This document shows, one piece after another, positions 9,331 to 17,700 of a DNA stretch of 64,000 nucleotides. Made by a program: the position numbers and the translations under genes. The stretch comes from Kutzneria buriramensis. GTDB lineage: Bacteria; Actinomycetota; Actinomycetes; Mycobacteriales; Pseudonocardiaceae. The stretch is taken from assembly GCF_003387475.1 (NCBI RefSeq), contig NZ_QUNO01000002.1, forward strand, positions 186,001-250,000, written 5' to 3'. The notes below the pieces were generated by a model. It was not told the origin of the DNA and ran no database searches. It was given only the letters and a program-made list of their open reading frames with translations. The first letter of the stretch is position 1. Each line of letters starts with the position of its first letter.

Positions 9331-11919
9331 ATGTTCAAGCTCGCCATGCGCTCACTGCGCCACCGCTGGGGCGGCTTCGTCGCCACCTTCATCGCGATGT
9401 TCTTCTGCGCCGGCCTGCTGATGGCGGCCGGCGGCCTGGTCCAGACCTCCGCGGAGCACGCCGTGCCCGCGCAGCGGCTGGCCGCGGCGCCGATCGTCGT
9501 CGCCGGCAACTCCAACTACAACCTGCCGGGCGGCCAGACCCCGTACACGCTGGCCGAGCAGGTCCGCGTCGGCCAGGACGTGGTCGACGCCGTCGGCAAG
9601 ACCCCCGGTGTCGCCAAGGCGATCCAGGACGTGTCGTTCCCGGCCGTCGTGCTCAAGGATGGCAAGCCCGTCTCCGCGAGCAGCCAGGAGTTCCGCGGCC
9701 ACGGCTCCCGGGTCGAGACCGACATGACCTCGCTGGGCCACGGCTGGACCTCGGCCGAGCTGACCCCGTACACGCTGGTGTCGGGCACCGAGCCCACCGC
9801 GGCCGGTCAGGTCGTGCTCGACACCACCACCGCCTCGCTGGCCGGTGTCCAGGTTGGACAGTCGGTCACCGTCGAGGTGCACGGCGGCCAGCAGACCTTC
9901 ACCGTCAGCGGCATCGCCCGGGCGTCCGGCACCGTGTCTCAGGCGGCGCTGTTCTTCGGTCCCGCCGACGTCCAGAAGTTCAACACCGAGCCCGGCACGC
10001 TGAACGCGATCGGCGTCATCCCGGCCGCCGGCCAGGACGTCGCCGCGCTGAGCGACAAGCTGACCGCGGCCGTCGGCCCGAGCGCCATCGTGCTCACCGG
10101 CGACCACCGCGGCTACGCCGAGTTCCCGGACACCCTCAAGGTCACCGACCTCACCGTCACGTCCGCGGTGTTCACCCTGCTGGCGATCATGGCCGGCCTG
10201 TTCGGCGCCTCCTCCACGCTCGCGCTGGCCTACCAGCAGCGCGGCCGGGAAATGGCTCTGCTGCGGGCGATCGGCACCACGCCGCGCCAGCTGCGCCGGA
10301 TGATCCGCGGTGAGACGATCACGCTGTCGCTGCTCGCCTCCGTGGTGGCCATCGTGCCCGCGTACTTCGCCAGCGAGTGGCTGTACGACGAGATCGTGTC
10401 CAGCGGCATCGCGCCGGAGGGCATCGTCTTCCACCTGGGCCCGGCGCCGATCGTCATCGCCATGCTGATCGCGCTGCTGACCAGCATCGGCGCGGCCCGC
10501 ATCGCCGGCCGCCGCGCGGCCGTCACCAAGCCGACCGCGGCCTTGCAGGAGGCGGAGAACCAGCCGGTGCGCATGGGCTGGGGCCGGGTCATCATGGCCT
10601 GGGTGTTCATCGCCGTCGCGGCCCTGATGTCGTTCGTGACGCTGACCGCCGTCACCGGCCCGCTCACCGCCACCCCGGCGGCGCTGATCTCCATCTGCCT
10701 GGCCGTCGGCCTCGGCCTGCTCGGCCCGGCCATCGCCAAGCTGATGACGGCGATCATCGCCCCGCTGCTGCGGCCGTTCGCCGGCCTGGCCGGCTACCTG
10801 GGCTCGCTCAACGCCCGCCAACGCGCCACCCGGATGGCGGCGGTGATCACCCCGGTGATGCTGCTGACCGCCATCGCCACCGCCAACCTGTACCTGGTCA
10901 CCACCGAGCAGGACGTCAGCACCGCCGCCTACACCGACGACCTGCACGCCGACCTGGTGCTCCAGTCCGGCGCGACCGGCTTCACCCCGGACGTGCTGGC
11001 CAAGGTCCGGCAGCTGCCGAACGTGGACGCCGCCTCGGAGTTCGTGGCCAGCACCGGTTTCGTCGAGAAGCCCACGGACCCGTTGGGCGGCAAGGACCTC
11101 GACGGCTGGCCGATCCAGGGCGTCACCGCCGACGCCGCGTCCAAGATCGGTGTCTCGTCGACGATCTCCGGTGACCTGCGCAACCTGACCGGGAACACCG
11201 TCGCCCTGACCGACACCTACGCCAAGCGCATCGGCCGCACCATCGGCGACACCATCACCCTGCGGCTGGGCGACCGGTCCACCGTGGACGTCAAGCTGGT
11301 CGCCACCTTCCCGACCCGGCCCAGCTTCGACAAGATCCTGCTGCCCGCCGACCTGCTGGCCGCGCACACCCTGCCCGGCCTGCCGATCCAGATCCTGGTC
11401 CGCGCCACCGCCGGCGCCGACGTGGCCCAGCTGCGTACGGCCCTGGCCGCCCTGTCGCAGACGCTGCCCGGTAGCACCATCAGCGACCGCAGCACCCTGG
11501 CCACCGCCTACGCCGGGCACCTCCAGTCGCAGGCGCTGGTGAGCTACCTGATCGTGGCGATGATCGCCGGCTACACCACCATCACCATCGTCAACAACCT
11601 GGCGCTGTCGACCACCAGGCGCCGCAAGGAGTTCGGCCTGCAGCGGCTGACCGGCTCCACCCGCGGCCAGATCCTGGGCATGATGGCGTTCGAGGGAACC
11701 CTGGTGGCGGTGATCGGCATCATCCTCGGCGTCATCGTCACCCCGTCCACGCTGATCCCGTTCAGCCTGTCCCGCACCGGAAACGCGATCCCCACCGGTC
11801 CACTGTGGATGTTCTTCGCGGTGGTGGCGTACGCGGCGGTGGTGGCCCTGCTGGCCACGCTCGTGCCGACCTGGTTCCGGCTGCGCGGTCGGCCCCTGGA
11901 GGCCGCCGTTCCCGAGTGA
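9331..11919 (+). CDS. ABC transporter permease, FtsX/MacB family with two FtsX domains
   Basis: An 862-residue membrane protein starting one base after the ATPase stop, so the two genes are cotranscribed and coupled. An N-terminal membrane segment (FVATFIAMFFCAGLLMAAGG) precedes an extracytoplasmic domain to about residue 265. The first FtsX block has FTLLAIMAGLFGASSTLALA and the motif REMALLRAIGTTPRQLRRMI, followed by two more helices. A second half repeats this plan, with a periplasmic-type domain at about 530-740 and a second FtsX block containing RRRKEFGLQRLTGSTRGQIL. This duplicated form is typical of actinomycete antibiotic exporters. The 3' end carries a LuxR-type box overlapping the stop codon. 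Confidence 0.9.
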   Translation: MFKLAMRSLRHRWGGFVATFIAMFFCAGLLMAAGGLVQTSAEHAVPAQRLAAAPIVVAGNSNYNLPGGQTPYTLAEQVRVGQDVVDAVGKTPGVAKAIQDVSFPAVVLKDGKPVSASSQEFRGHGSRVETDMTSLGHGWTSAELTPYTLVSGTEPTAAGQVVLDTTTASLAGVQVGQSVTVEVHGGQQTFTVSGIARASGTVSQAALFFGPADVQKFNTEPGTLNAIGVIPAAGQDVAALSDKLTAAVGPSAIVLTGDHRGYAEFPDTLKVTDLTVTSAVFTLLAIMAGLFGASSTLALAYQQRGREMALLRAIGTTPRQLRRMIRGETITLSLLASVVAIVPAYFASEWLYDEIVSSGIAPEGIVFHLGPAPIVIAMLIALLTSIGAARIAGRRAAVTKPTAALQEAENQPVRMGWGRVIMAWVFIAVAALMSFVTLTAVTGPLTATPAALISICLAVGLGLLGPAIAKLMTAIIAPLLRPFAGLAGYLGSLNARQRATRMAAVITPVMLLTAIATANLYLVTTEQDVSTAAYTDDLHADLVLQSGATGFTPDVLAKVRQLPNVDAASEFVASTGFVEKPTDPLGGKDLDGWPIQGVTADAASKIGVSSTISGDLRNLTGNTVALTDTYAKRIGRTIGDTITLRLGDRSTVDVKLVATFPTRPSFDKILLPADLLAAHTLPGLPIQILVRATAGADVAQLRTALAALSQTLPGSTISDRSTLATAYAGHLQSQALVSYLIVAMIAGYTTITIVNNLALSTTRRRKEFGLQRLTGSTRGQILGMMAFEGTLVAVIGIILGVIVTPSTLIPFSLSRTGNAIPTGPLWMFFAVVAYAAVVALLATLVPTWFRLRGRPLEAAVPE

Positions 11920-11928
11920 TTTCCCCAG
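11913..11928. promoter_or_regulatory. PAS-LuxR-like box upstream of the DUF993/epoxidase operon
   Basis: CGAGTGATTTCCCCAG matches 14 of 16 positions of CTVGGGAWWTCCCBAG and has a perfect right half (GATTTCCCCAG). It overlaps the permease stop and lies 109 bp before the DUF993 start. A terminator-like hairpin lies between box and gene, which complicates a simple promoter reading. Confidence 0.4.
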
Positions 11929-11937
11929 TACTACGAG

Positions 11938-11974
11938 CCTCCGGCCACTCCTGCTGCGCAGGGGTGGCCGGAGG
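11938..11974 (+). terminator. Intrinsic terminator of the ABC operon
   Basis: An 11-bp perfect stem (CCTCCGGCCAC / GTGGCCGGAGG), extended inward by further pairing around CTGCTGCG, lies 18 bases after the permease stop. No U-tract. Confidence 0.65.
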
Positions 11975-12036
11975 TCGTTGTGCGGTGAGGGAATAGGTGC
12001 CGGCGAAGTCATGACGACGGCATCGGAGCGACTGCT

Positions 12037-13206
12037 GTGATCGAACTCCCAGACGCGGAAGGCAACCTGGTTGCCTTCGAGCCCAAGAAGACGCCTTCCC
12101 CCTTTGCTCCCGGCGGCCCCGCGCTGCGCAGCCGCACCCTGTTCTCGGCGGCCCACGTCGTCGCCGACCCGGCCGCGCCGAACGCGCAGTACGGTCCGGC
12201 GACCATCGACTGGGACGCCACCATGGCGTTCCGCCGCCACCTCTGGTCGCACGGCCTGGCCGTCACGGAGGCGCAGGACACCTCGCAGCGCGGCATGGGC
12301 CTGGACTGGCCGCTGGCCGCCGAGCTGATCACGCGGTCCGGCGCGGAGGCCAAGGCCGTCGGCGGCCGGCTGTCCGCGGCGATCTGGACCGACCAGCTGG
12401 ACCCGACCGCCGCGCACTCCGTCGCCGACGTGCTCGCCGCGTACGAGCAGCAGATGGAGGTCGCCGAGGCGGCCGGCGCCGAGATCGTGATCCTGGCCAG
12501 CCGGCAGCTCGCCGCCTCGGCCAAGGGCCTCGACGACTACGCCGAGGTCTACCGGCAGCTGATCAAGCAGGCGAGCAAGCCCGTGGTGCTGCACTGGGTT
12601 CGTGAGCTGATGGACCCGGGCCTGGCCGGCTACTGGGGCAGCGCCAACGGCGACGAGGCGCTGGAGAACTTCCTCGGCGTGGTGGCCGAGAACAAGGACA
12701 AGATCGACGGCGTGAAGGTGCTGCCGCAGGCGCTGGACCGCGAGATCGAGATGCGCCGCCGACTGCCCGAGGGCGTCAAGTGCTACACCGGCGACGACCT
12801 CAGCTACCCCACGCTGATCGCCGGCGACGGCACCCACCACAGCCACGCGCTGCTGGGCATCCTGGACCCGCTGGCCCCGCTGGCCGCCGCGGCCGTGCGC
12901 AAGCTGGACGCGGGCGACACCGCGGGCTTCACCGAGCTGCTGGGCCCGACCGTGCAGCTGTCCTTCCACCTGTTCGAGGGCACCGGCATGGACATCCGGT
13001 TCTACAAGACCGGGTTCACCTTCCTGGCGTGGCTGTCCGGCCACCAGGACCACTTCAAGATGATCTGGAGCGAGCAGAACGACCGCTCGCCGGCGCACCT
13101 GGCCAAGGCCTACCAGCTCGCCGACGGCTTCGACCTGTTCCCGGACCCGGACCTGGCCGAGCGGCGGATGCGGCAGTACCTGGCCGAGGCGGGGGTCACG
13201 GCATGA
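12037..13206 (+). CDS. DUF993 family protein (dihydrodipicolinate-synthase-like TIM barrel)
   Basis: A 389-residue protein I recognise as DUF993 (PF06187), annotated elsewhere as dihydrodipicolinate-synthase family. Visible blocks are QDTSQRGMGLDWPLAAELI near residue 85, DKIDGVKVLPQALDREIEMR near 226 and GVKCYTGDDLSYPTLIAGDG near 246. The Lys in IDGVKVLP and the YTGDD segment resemble the Schiff-base strand and the following strand of the DHDPS barrel, so Class I aldolase or dehydratase chemistry is possible. No function is established for the family. The GTG start at 12037 has GGAG nine bases upstream. The stop overlaps the epoxidase start (ATGA), which argues for a shared tailoring role. 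I do not know a macrolactam pathway using this family. Confidence 0.75.
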   Translation: MIELPDAEGNLVAFEPKKTPSPFAPGGPALRSRTLFSAAHVVADPAAPNAQYGPATIDWDATMAFRRHLWSHGLAVTEAQDTSQRGMGLDWPLAAELITRSGAEAKAVGGRLSAAIWTDQLDPTAAHSVADVLAAYEQQMEVAEAAGAEIVILASRQLAASAKGLDDYAEVYRQLIKQASKPVVLHWVRELMDPGLAGYWGSANGDEALENFLGVVAENKDKIDGVKVLPQALDREIEMRRRLPEGVKCYTGDDLSYPTLIAGDGTHHSHALLGILDPLAPLAAAAVRKLDAGDTAGFTELLGPTVQLSFHLFEGTGMDIRFYKTGFTFLAWLSGHQDHFKMIWSEQNDRSPAHLAKAYQLADGFDLFPDPDLAERRMRQYLAEAGVTA

Positions 13207-14600
13207 GCGACACCCACGCCGTAGTGCTCGGCGGCGGCATGGCCGGCATGCTGGCCGCCGCCTCCCTGGTCGGGCACGCCGACGCGATCACCATCGTCGA
13301 GGGCGACACCTTCCCCGAGACCCCGTTGCCCCGCAAGGGACTTCCGCAGGGCTACCACTCGCACATGTTCATGGGCGGCGGCGCGCAGGCGCTTGACGAC
13401 CTGCTGCCCGGCACCAGCAAGCTGCTAATCGCGGCCGGCGCGCACCGGCGCGAGCTGCCCGGCGGCTCGCTGACGCTCTCGTCGGTCGGCTGGCACCGCC
13501 GTGGCCCGAGCCCGGCCTACTCCATCGTGTGCAGCCGTGAGCTGATGGACCACATCGTCCGCCAGCAGACGCTGCGCAACACGCAGATCAGCGTGCTGGA
13601 GCAGACCCAGGTGAAGGGTCTGGTCGGCGACGCCTCGCGGATCACCGGCGTGCGGATCCAGCGCGGTGTCGCGCCGGTCGAGACGATCGACGCCGACTTC
13701 GTCGTGGATGCCACGGGTCGGCGCTCGCAGTCGCCGAAGTTCCTTGCCGCGCTGGGCCTTCCGGCCGTCGACGAGGAGACCGTCGACTCCGGCCTGTCGT
13801 ACTCGACGCTGCTGTTCCAGGCGCCGCCCGGTGGTTCGGCGATCCCGGTGATCCTCATCCAGCCGCAGGCCGGCACCGGCCAGCCGGGCCACGGCGCGAC
13901 GCTGTTCCCGATCGAGAACAACCTGTGGATCTGCACCATGACCGGCACCCGCGGCGGCGAGCCGCCGGCCGACGAGGACGGATTCCGCAAGTTCGCCGAG
14001 AACCAGCGGCACCCGATCATCGCCGAGATGATCTCCGGCATGACGCCGCTGGGCGAGGTCAAGCCGTACCGAGGCACGGCCAACCGCCGCCGCTACTACG
14101 ACAAGCTCCCCGTGCCGGAGGGCTTCGTCGTCCTCGGCGACGCCGCCACGGCGCTGAACCCCGTGTACGCGCACGGAATGTCCGTCGCGGCACACGGCGC
14201 GGTGGCGCTGCGCCGGGCGCTGGAGGCCAACGGCGGCCTGAAGCCGGGCACGTCCCGCAACGCGCAGACCGCCATCGCCCGCGCCGCCGACTTCGCGTGG
14301 ACGACGGCCAGCGGCCAGGACCGCGGCTTCCCCGGCACCAAGGCCAACCGCGAGGTGAAGGTCAGCAAGGGGCAGGCCAAGTTCGCGGATCGCATGTCCC
14401 GCACCGCTCTGAGCGACCCGGTGGTGGGCAACGCGGTGTACGAGGTCTACACGCTGGCCGCGCCGCAGTCGAAGGCGGCCACCCTGCCGGTGCTGCTGTC
14501 CACGCTGCGCGGGCCGCGCAAGCCGGACCTCACCGCGGAGCAGGCGATCGCGCAGTTCCCGGAGCTGGCGGACCTCCGCCGCACCAGGATTAGCAGTTGA
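13203..14600 (+). CDS. FAD-dependent monooxygenase / epoxidase (Lsd18/MonCI-like)
   Basis: A 465-residue flavoprotein translationally coupled to the DUF993 gene. The N-terminal dinucleotide-binding motif is VVLGGGMAGMLAAASLVGHA. The second FAD motif with the conserved GD is GFVVLGDAATALNPVYAHGM, and DFVVDATGRRSQSP is the intermediate DG-type segment. The opening LPRKGLPQGYHSHMFMGGG and the NPVYAHGMSVAAHGA block match the flavin epoxidases of polyether pathways (Lsd18, MonCI) better than aromatic hydroxylases such as PHBH. Those enzymes epoxidise alkenes of polyene chains, so here it probably epoxidises a double bond of the polyene macrolactam or its precursor. That assignment rests on recalled family patterns; a hydroxylase is the alternative. 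A strong terminator follows. Confidence 0.8.
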   Translation: MSDTHAVVLGGGMAGMLAAASLVGHADAITIVEGDTFPETPLPRKGLPQGYHSHMFMGGGAQALDDLLPGTSKLLIAAGAHRRELPGGSLTLSSVGWHRRGPSPAYSIVCSRELMDHIVRQQTLRNTQISVLEQTQVKGLVGDASRITGVRIQRGVAPVETIDADFVVDATGRRSQSPKFLAALGLPAVDEETVDSGLSYSTLLFQAPPGGSAIPVILIQPQAGTGQPGHGATLFPIENNLWICTMTGTRGGEPPADEDGFRKFAENQRHPIIAEMISGMTPLGEVKPYRGTANRRRYYDKLPVPEGFVVLGDAATALNPVYAHGMSVAAHGAVALRRALEANGGLKPGTSRNAQTAIARAADFAWTTASGQDRGFPGTKANREVKVSKGQAKFADRMSRTALSDPVVGNAVYEVYTLAAPQSKAATLPVLLSTLRGPRKPDLTAEQAIAQFPELADLRRTRISS

Positions 14601-14606
14601 CCTAGT

Positions 14607-14657
14607 GAGACCGCACCCGGGGTTGGCGATAATTGCACCGGGTGCGGTCTCCTTTTT
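14607..14657 (+). terminator. Strong rho-independent terminator before the first PKS gene
   Basis: A perfect 14-bp stem (GAGACCGCACCCGG at 14607-14620 / CCGGGTGCGGTCTC at 14638-14651) with a 17-nt loop is followed by CTTTTTCTT. This is the only hairpin in the window with a real U-tract. It ends the tailoring transcript and leaves under 50 nt for a PKS promoter. Confidence 0.85.
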
Positions 14658-14705
14658 CTTGTCTGCCATGAAGGTTCTCCGATCGAACTGATGGGGTGGC
14701 GTGGG

Positions 14706-17700
14706 GTGTCCAACGAGGAGAAGCTTCTCGACTACCTCAAGCGAGCGACGTCCGATCTGCGGGAGGCCCGCAAGCGGCTGGCCGACGCCGAGCGGCGCGA
14801 GCAGGAACCGATCGCGATCGTCAGCATGGGCTGCCGATTCCCGGGCGGGGTGGGCTCCCCGGAGGACCTGTGGCAGCTGGTGGTCGACGAGGTGGACACC
14901 GTGGGATCCATGCCCACGGACCGGTTCTGGGACCTGGACGGCAGCTACGACCCCACGCCCGGCGCCCCGGGCAAGATCTACTCCAGGGACGGGTCCTTCC
15001 TCGACGACGCCGGCGGCTTCGACGCGGAGCTGTTCCGCATCAGCCCGCGCGAGGCGGCGGAAATGGACCCGCAGCAACGGTTGCTGCTGGAGACGGCGTG
15101 GGAGGCGTTGGAGCGGGCCGGCATCGACCCGACGTCGCTGAAGGGCAGCCGCACCGGCGTGTTCGCCGGCGTCATGTACCACGACTACGGCGCCGGCACC
15201 TCGGACGGCAGCATGGTGTCCGGCCGCGTCTCGTACACCCTGGGGCTTGAAGGCCCGGCGGTCACTGTGGACACCGCCTGCTCGTCGTCGCTCGTTGCCC
15301 TGCATCAGGCGATTCGCGCTCTGCGGGCCGGTGACTGCGCGCTGGCGCTGGCCGGCGGCGTTACCGTGATGGCGACACTGGAGACGTTCGTCGAGTTCTC
15401 CCGCCAGCGCGGATTGTCGCCGACCGGTCGCTGCCGGGCGTTCGCCGACGGTGCCGACGGCGTCGGCTGGGGCGAGGGCGCCGGCATGCTGCTGCTGGCG
15501 CGGTTGTCCGACGCGCAGCGGCTGGGCTACCCGATTCTGGCCGTGGTGCGGGGAAGTGCCGTCAACCAGGACGGGGCGTCGAACGGCATCACCGCGCCGA
15601 ACGGCCCGTCGCAGCGGCGGGTGATCCGTCAGGCATTGGCGTCGGCCGGCATCGGTCCGTCCGATGTGGACGTCGTCGAGGCCCACGGCACCGGCACGAC
15701 GCTCGGTGATCCGATCGAGGCGCAGGCCCTGCTGGCGGTGTACGGGCAGGAACGCACGGAGCCCCTGTGGCTGGGGTCGATCAAGTCGAACATGGGGCAC
15801 ACGCAGGCGGCCGCCGGCGTCGCCGGGATCATCAAGATGGTCATGGCGATCCGGCACGGCGTGCTGCCGAGGACTCTGCACGTGGACTCGCCGAGTTCGC
15901 ACGTCGACTGGACTGCGGGTTCGGTTGAGCTGTTGACGGAGTCCCGGGCGTGGCCCGCGGTGGAGCGCCCGCGTCGCGCGGGCGTCTCCTCCTTCGGCAT
16001 CTCCGGCACGAACGCGCACGTGATCATCGAGCAGGCTCCGGTCGTCGAGGCCGTCGAGCGCTCCGTCGATCCGCGACCGGTGCCGTGGATTCTCTCCGGC
16101 AAGACCGCCGCGGCCTTGACGGATCAGGCTTCTCGCTTGTCCACCGTGGATACGCTTCCGGTGGATGTGGCGTACACGCTGGCGACCGGCCGGGCCGCGA
16201 TGGAACAGCGCGCGGTGGTCGTCGGCTCGTCGCTGGACGAGCTCGTGTCCGGGCTTGCCGGCGTGGCCGGGGTGACGGCCGACGCCGGGAAGACGGCATT
16301 CCTGTTCACCGGTCAGGGTGCACAGCAGATCGGCATGGGGCGGGAGCTGCACGCGGCGTTCCCGGTGTTCGCCGAGGCCTGGGACGCCGCGATCGACTGC
16401 GACGCGGTGTGGGGCGACGACCAGGAGGCGTTGAACCAGACCGGAAACGCCCAGCCCGCGCTGTTCGCGTTCGAGGTGGCGCTGTTCCGGCTGCTGGAGT
16501 CCTGGGGCGTCAAGCCGGACTTCGTGGCCGGTCACTCGGTGGGTGAGATCGCGGCGGCGCATGTCGCCGGGGTGTTGTCGCTGGAGGATGCGCGGACGTT
16601 GGTGTCCGCGCGGGGACGGTTGATGCAGGCGCTGCCGGCCGGCGGTGCGATGGTTGCCTTACAGGCGGCCGAGGACGAGGTTGTGCTGCGGCCCGGGGTC
16701 GGGATCGCGGCGGTGAACGGTCCGCAGTCGGTGGTGATCTCCGGTGACGAAGCGGCCGTGCTGGAGATCAAGGCGGAGTTCGAGGCGTTGGGGCGCAAGA
16801 CGTCCCGGCTGAAGGTGTCGCACGCGTTCCACTCGCCGCTGATGGAGCCGATGCTGGCGGAGTTCCGGAGTGTCGTCGCCGGCCTGACGTTCAACGAGCC
16901 GTCGTTGCCGGTGGTCACCACGTCGGCCGGCGGCGGGCGGTGGAGCGAGCCGGAGTACTGGGTCGGGCATGTCCGCGAGGCGGTGCGGTTCGCGGACGCG
17001 GTGCTGGGGCTCAGGGCGGAGGGCGTGACGCGGTTCGTGGAGGTCGGGCCCGACGGGGTGCTGACCGGGATGGCCGCGAACTGCGTCGAGGACGCGGTTT
17101 TCGTTGCCACGCAACGGCGTGGTCGGGCCCAGGAGCGCGAGCTGGTCGCGGGCGTCGCGCAGGCGTGGGCCCACGGTGTGCCGGTGGACTGGGAGGCGTT
17201 CTTCGCCGGGCGGGGCGCGCAGCGCGCCGACCTGCCGACGTATGCCTTCCAGCACCAGCGGTTCTGGGTGAACTCGGTCTGGACGCAGGGTTCGGACCTG
17301 GGCTCGGCCGGCCTGGCGCCGGTCGAGCACCCGCTGCTGGCCGCGGTGGTCGCCGCACCCGAGGGCGACGGCGTCGTGCTGACCGGCCGGCTGTCCACCC
17401 AGACCCAGCCCTGGCTGGCCGATCACGACGTGCTGGGCACGGTGATCCTGCCCGGCACGGCGTTTTTGGAGCTGGCGATCCAGGCCGGCGACCACGTCGG
17501 CTGCGACCTGGTGGAGGAACTGACCTTGGAGGCGCCGCTGGTGCTGCCCGAGCGTGGCGGCGTGGCGATCCAGGTGGTGGTGGGCGCGGCCGACGCGGAC
17601 GGCGCCCGCCAGGTGAGCGTGCACTCGCGCGTCGAGGACCCCCTTAATGCCGACTCTGGGCTGCCGTGGACGCGGCACGCTCTCGGCATCCTCACGGTGG

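Noticed and set aside
12011-12040. Nine-codon leader frame ending over the DUF993 GTG
   Set aside because: No ribosome site of its own; such short coupled frames arise by chance in this GC context.
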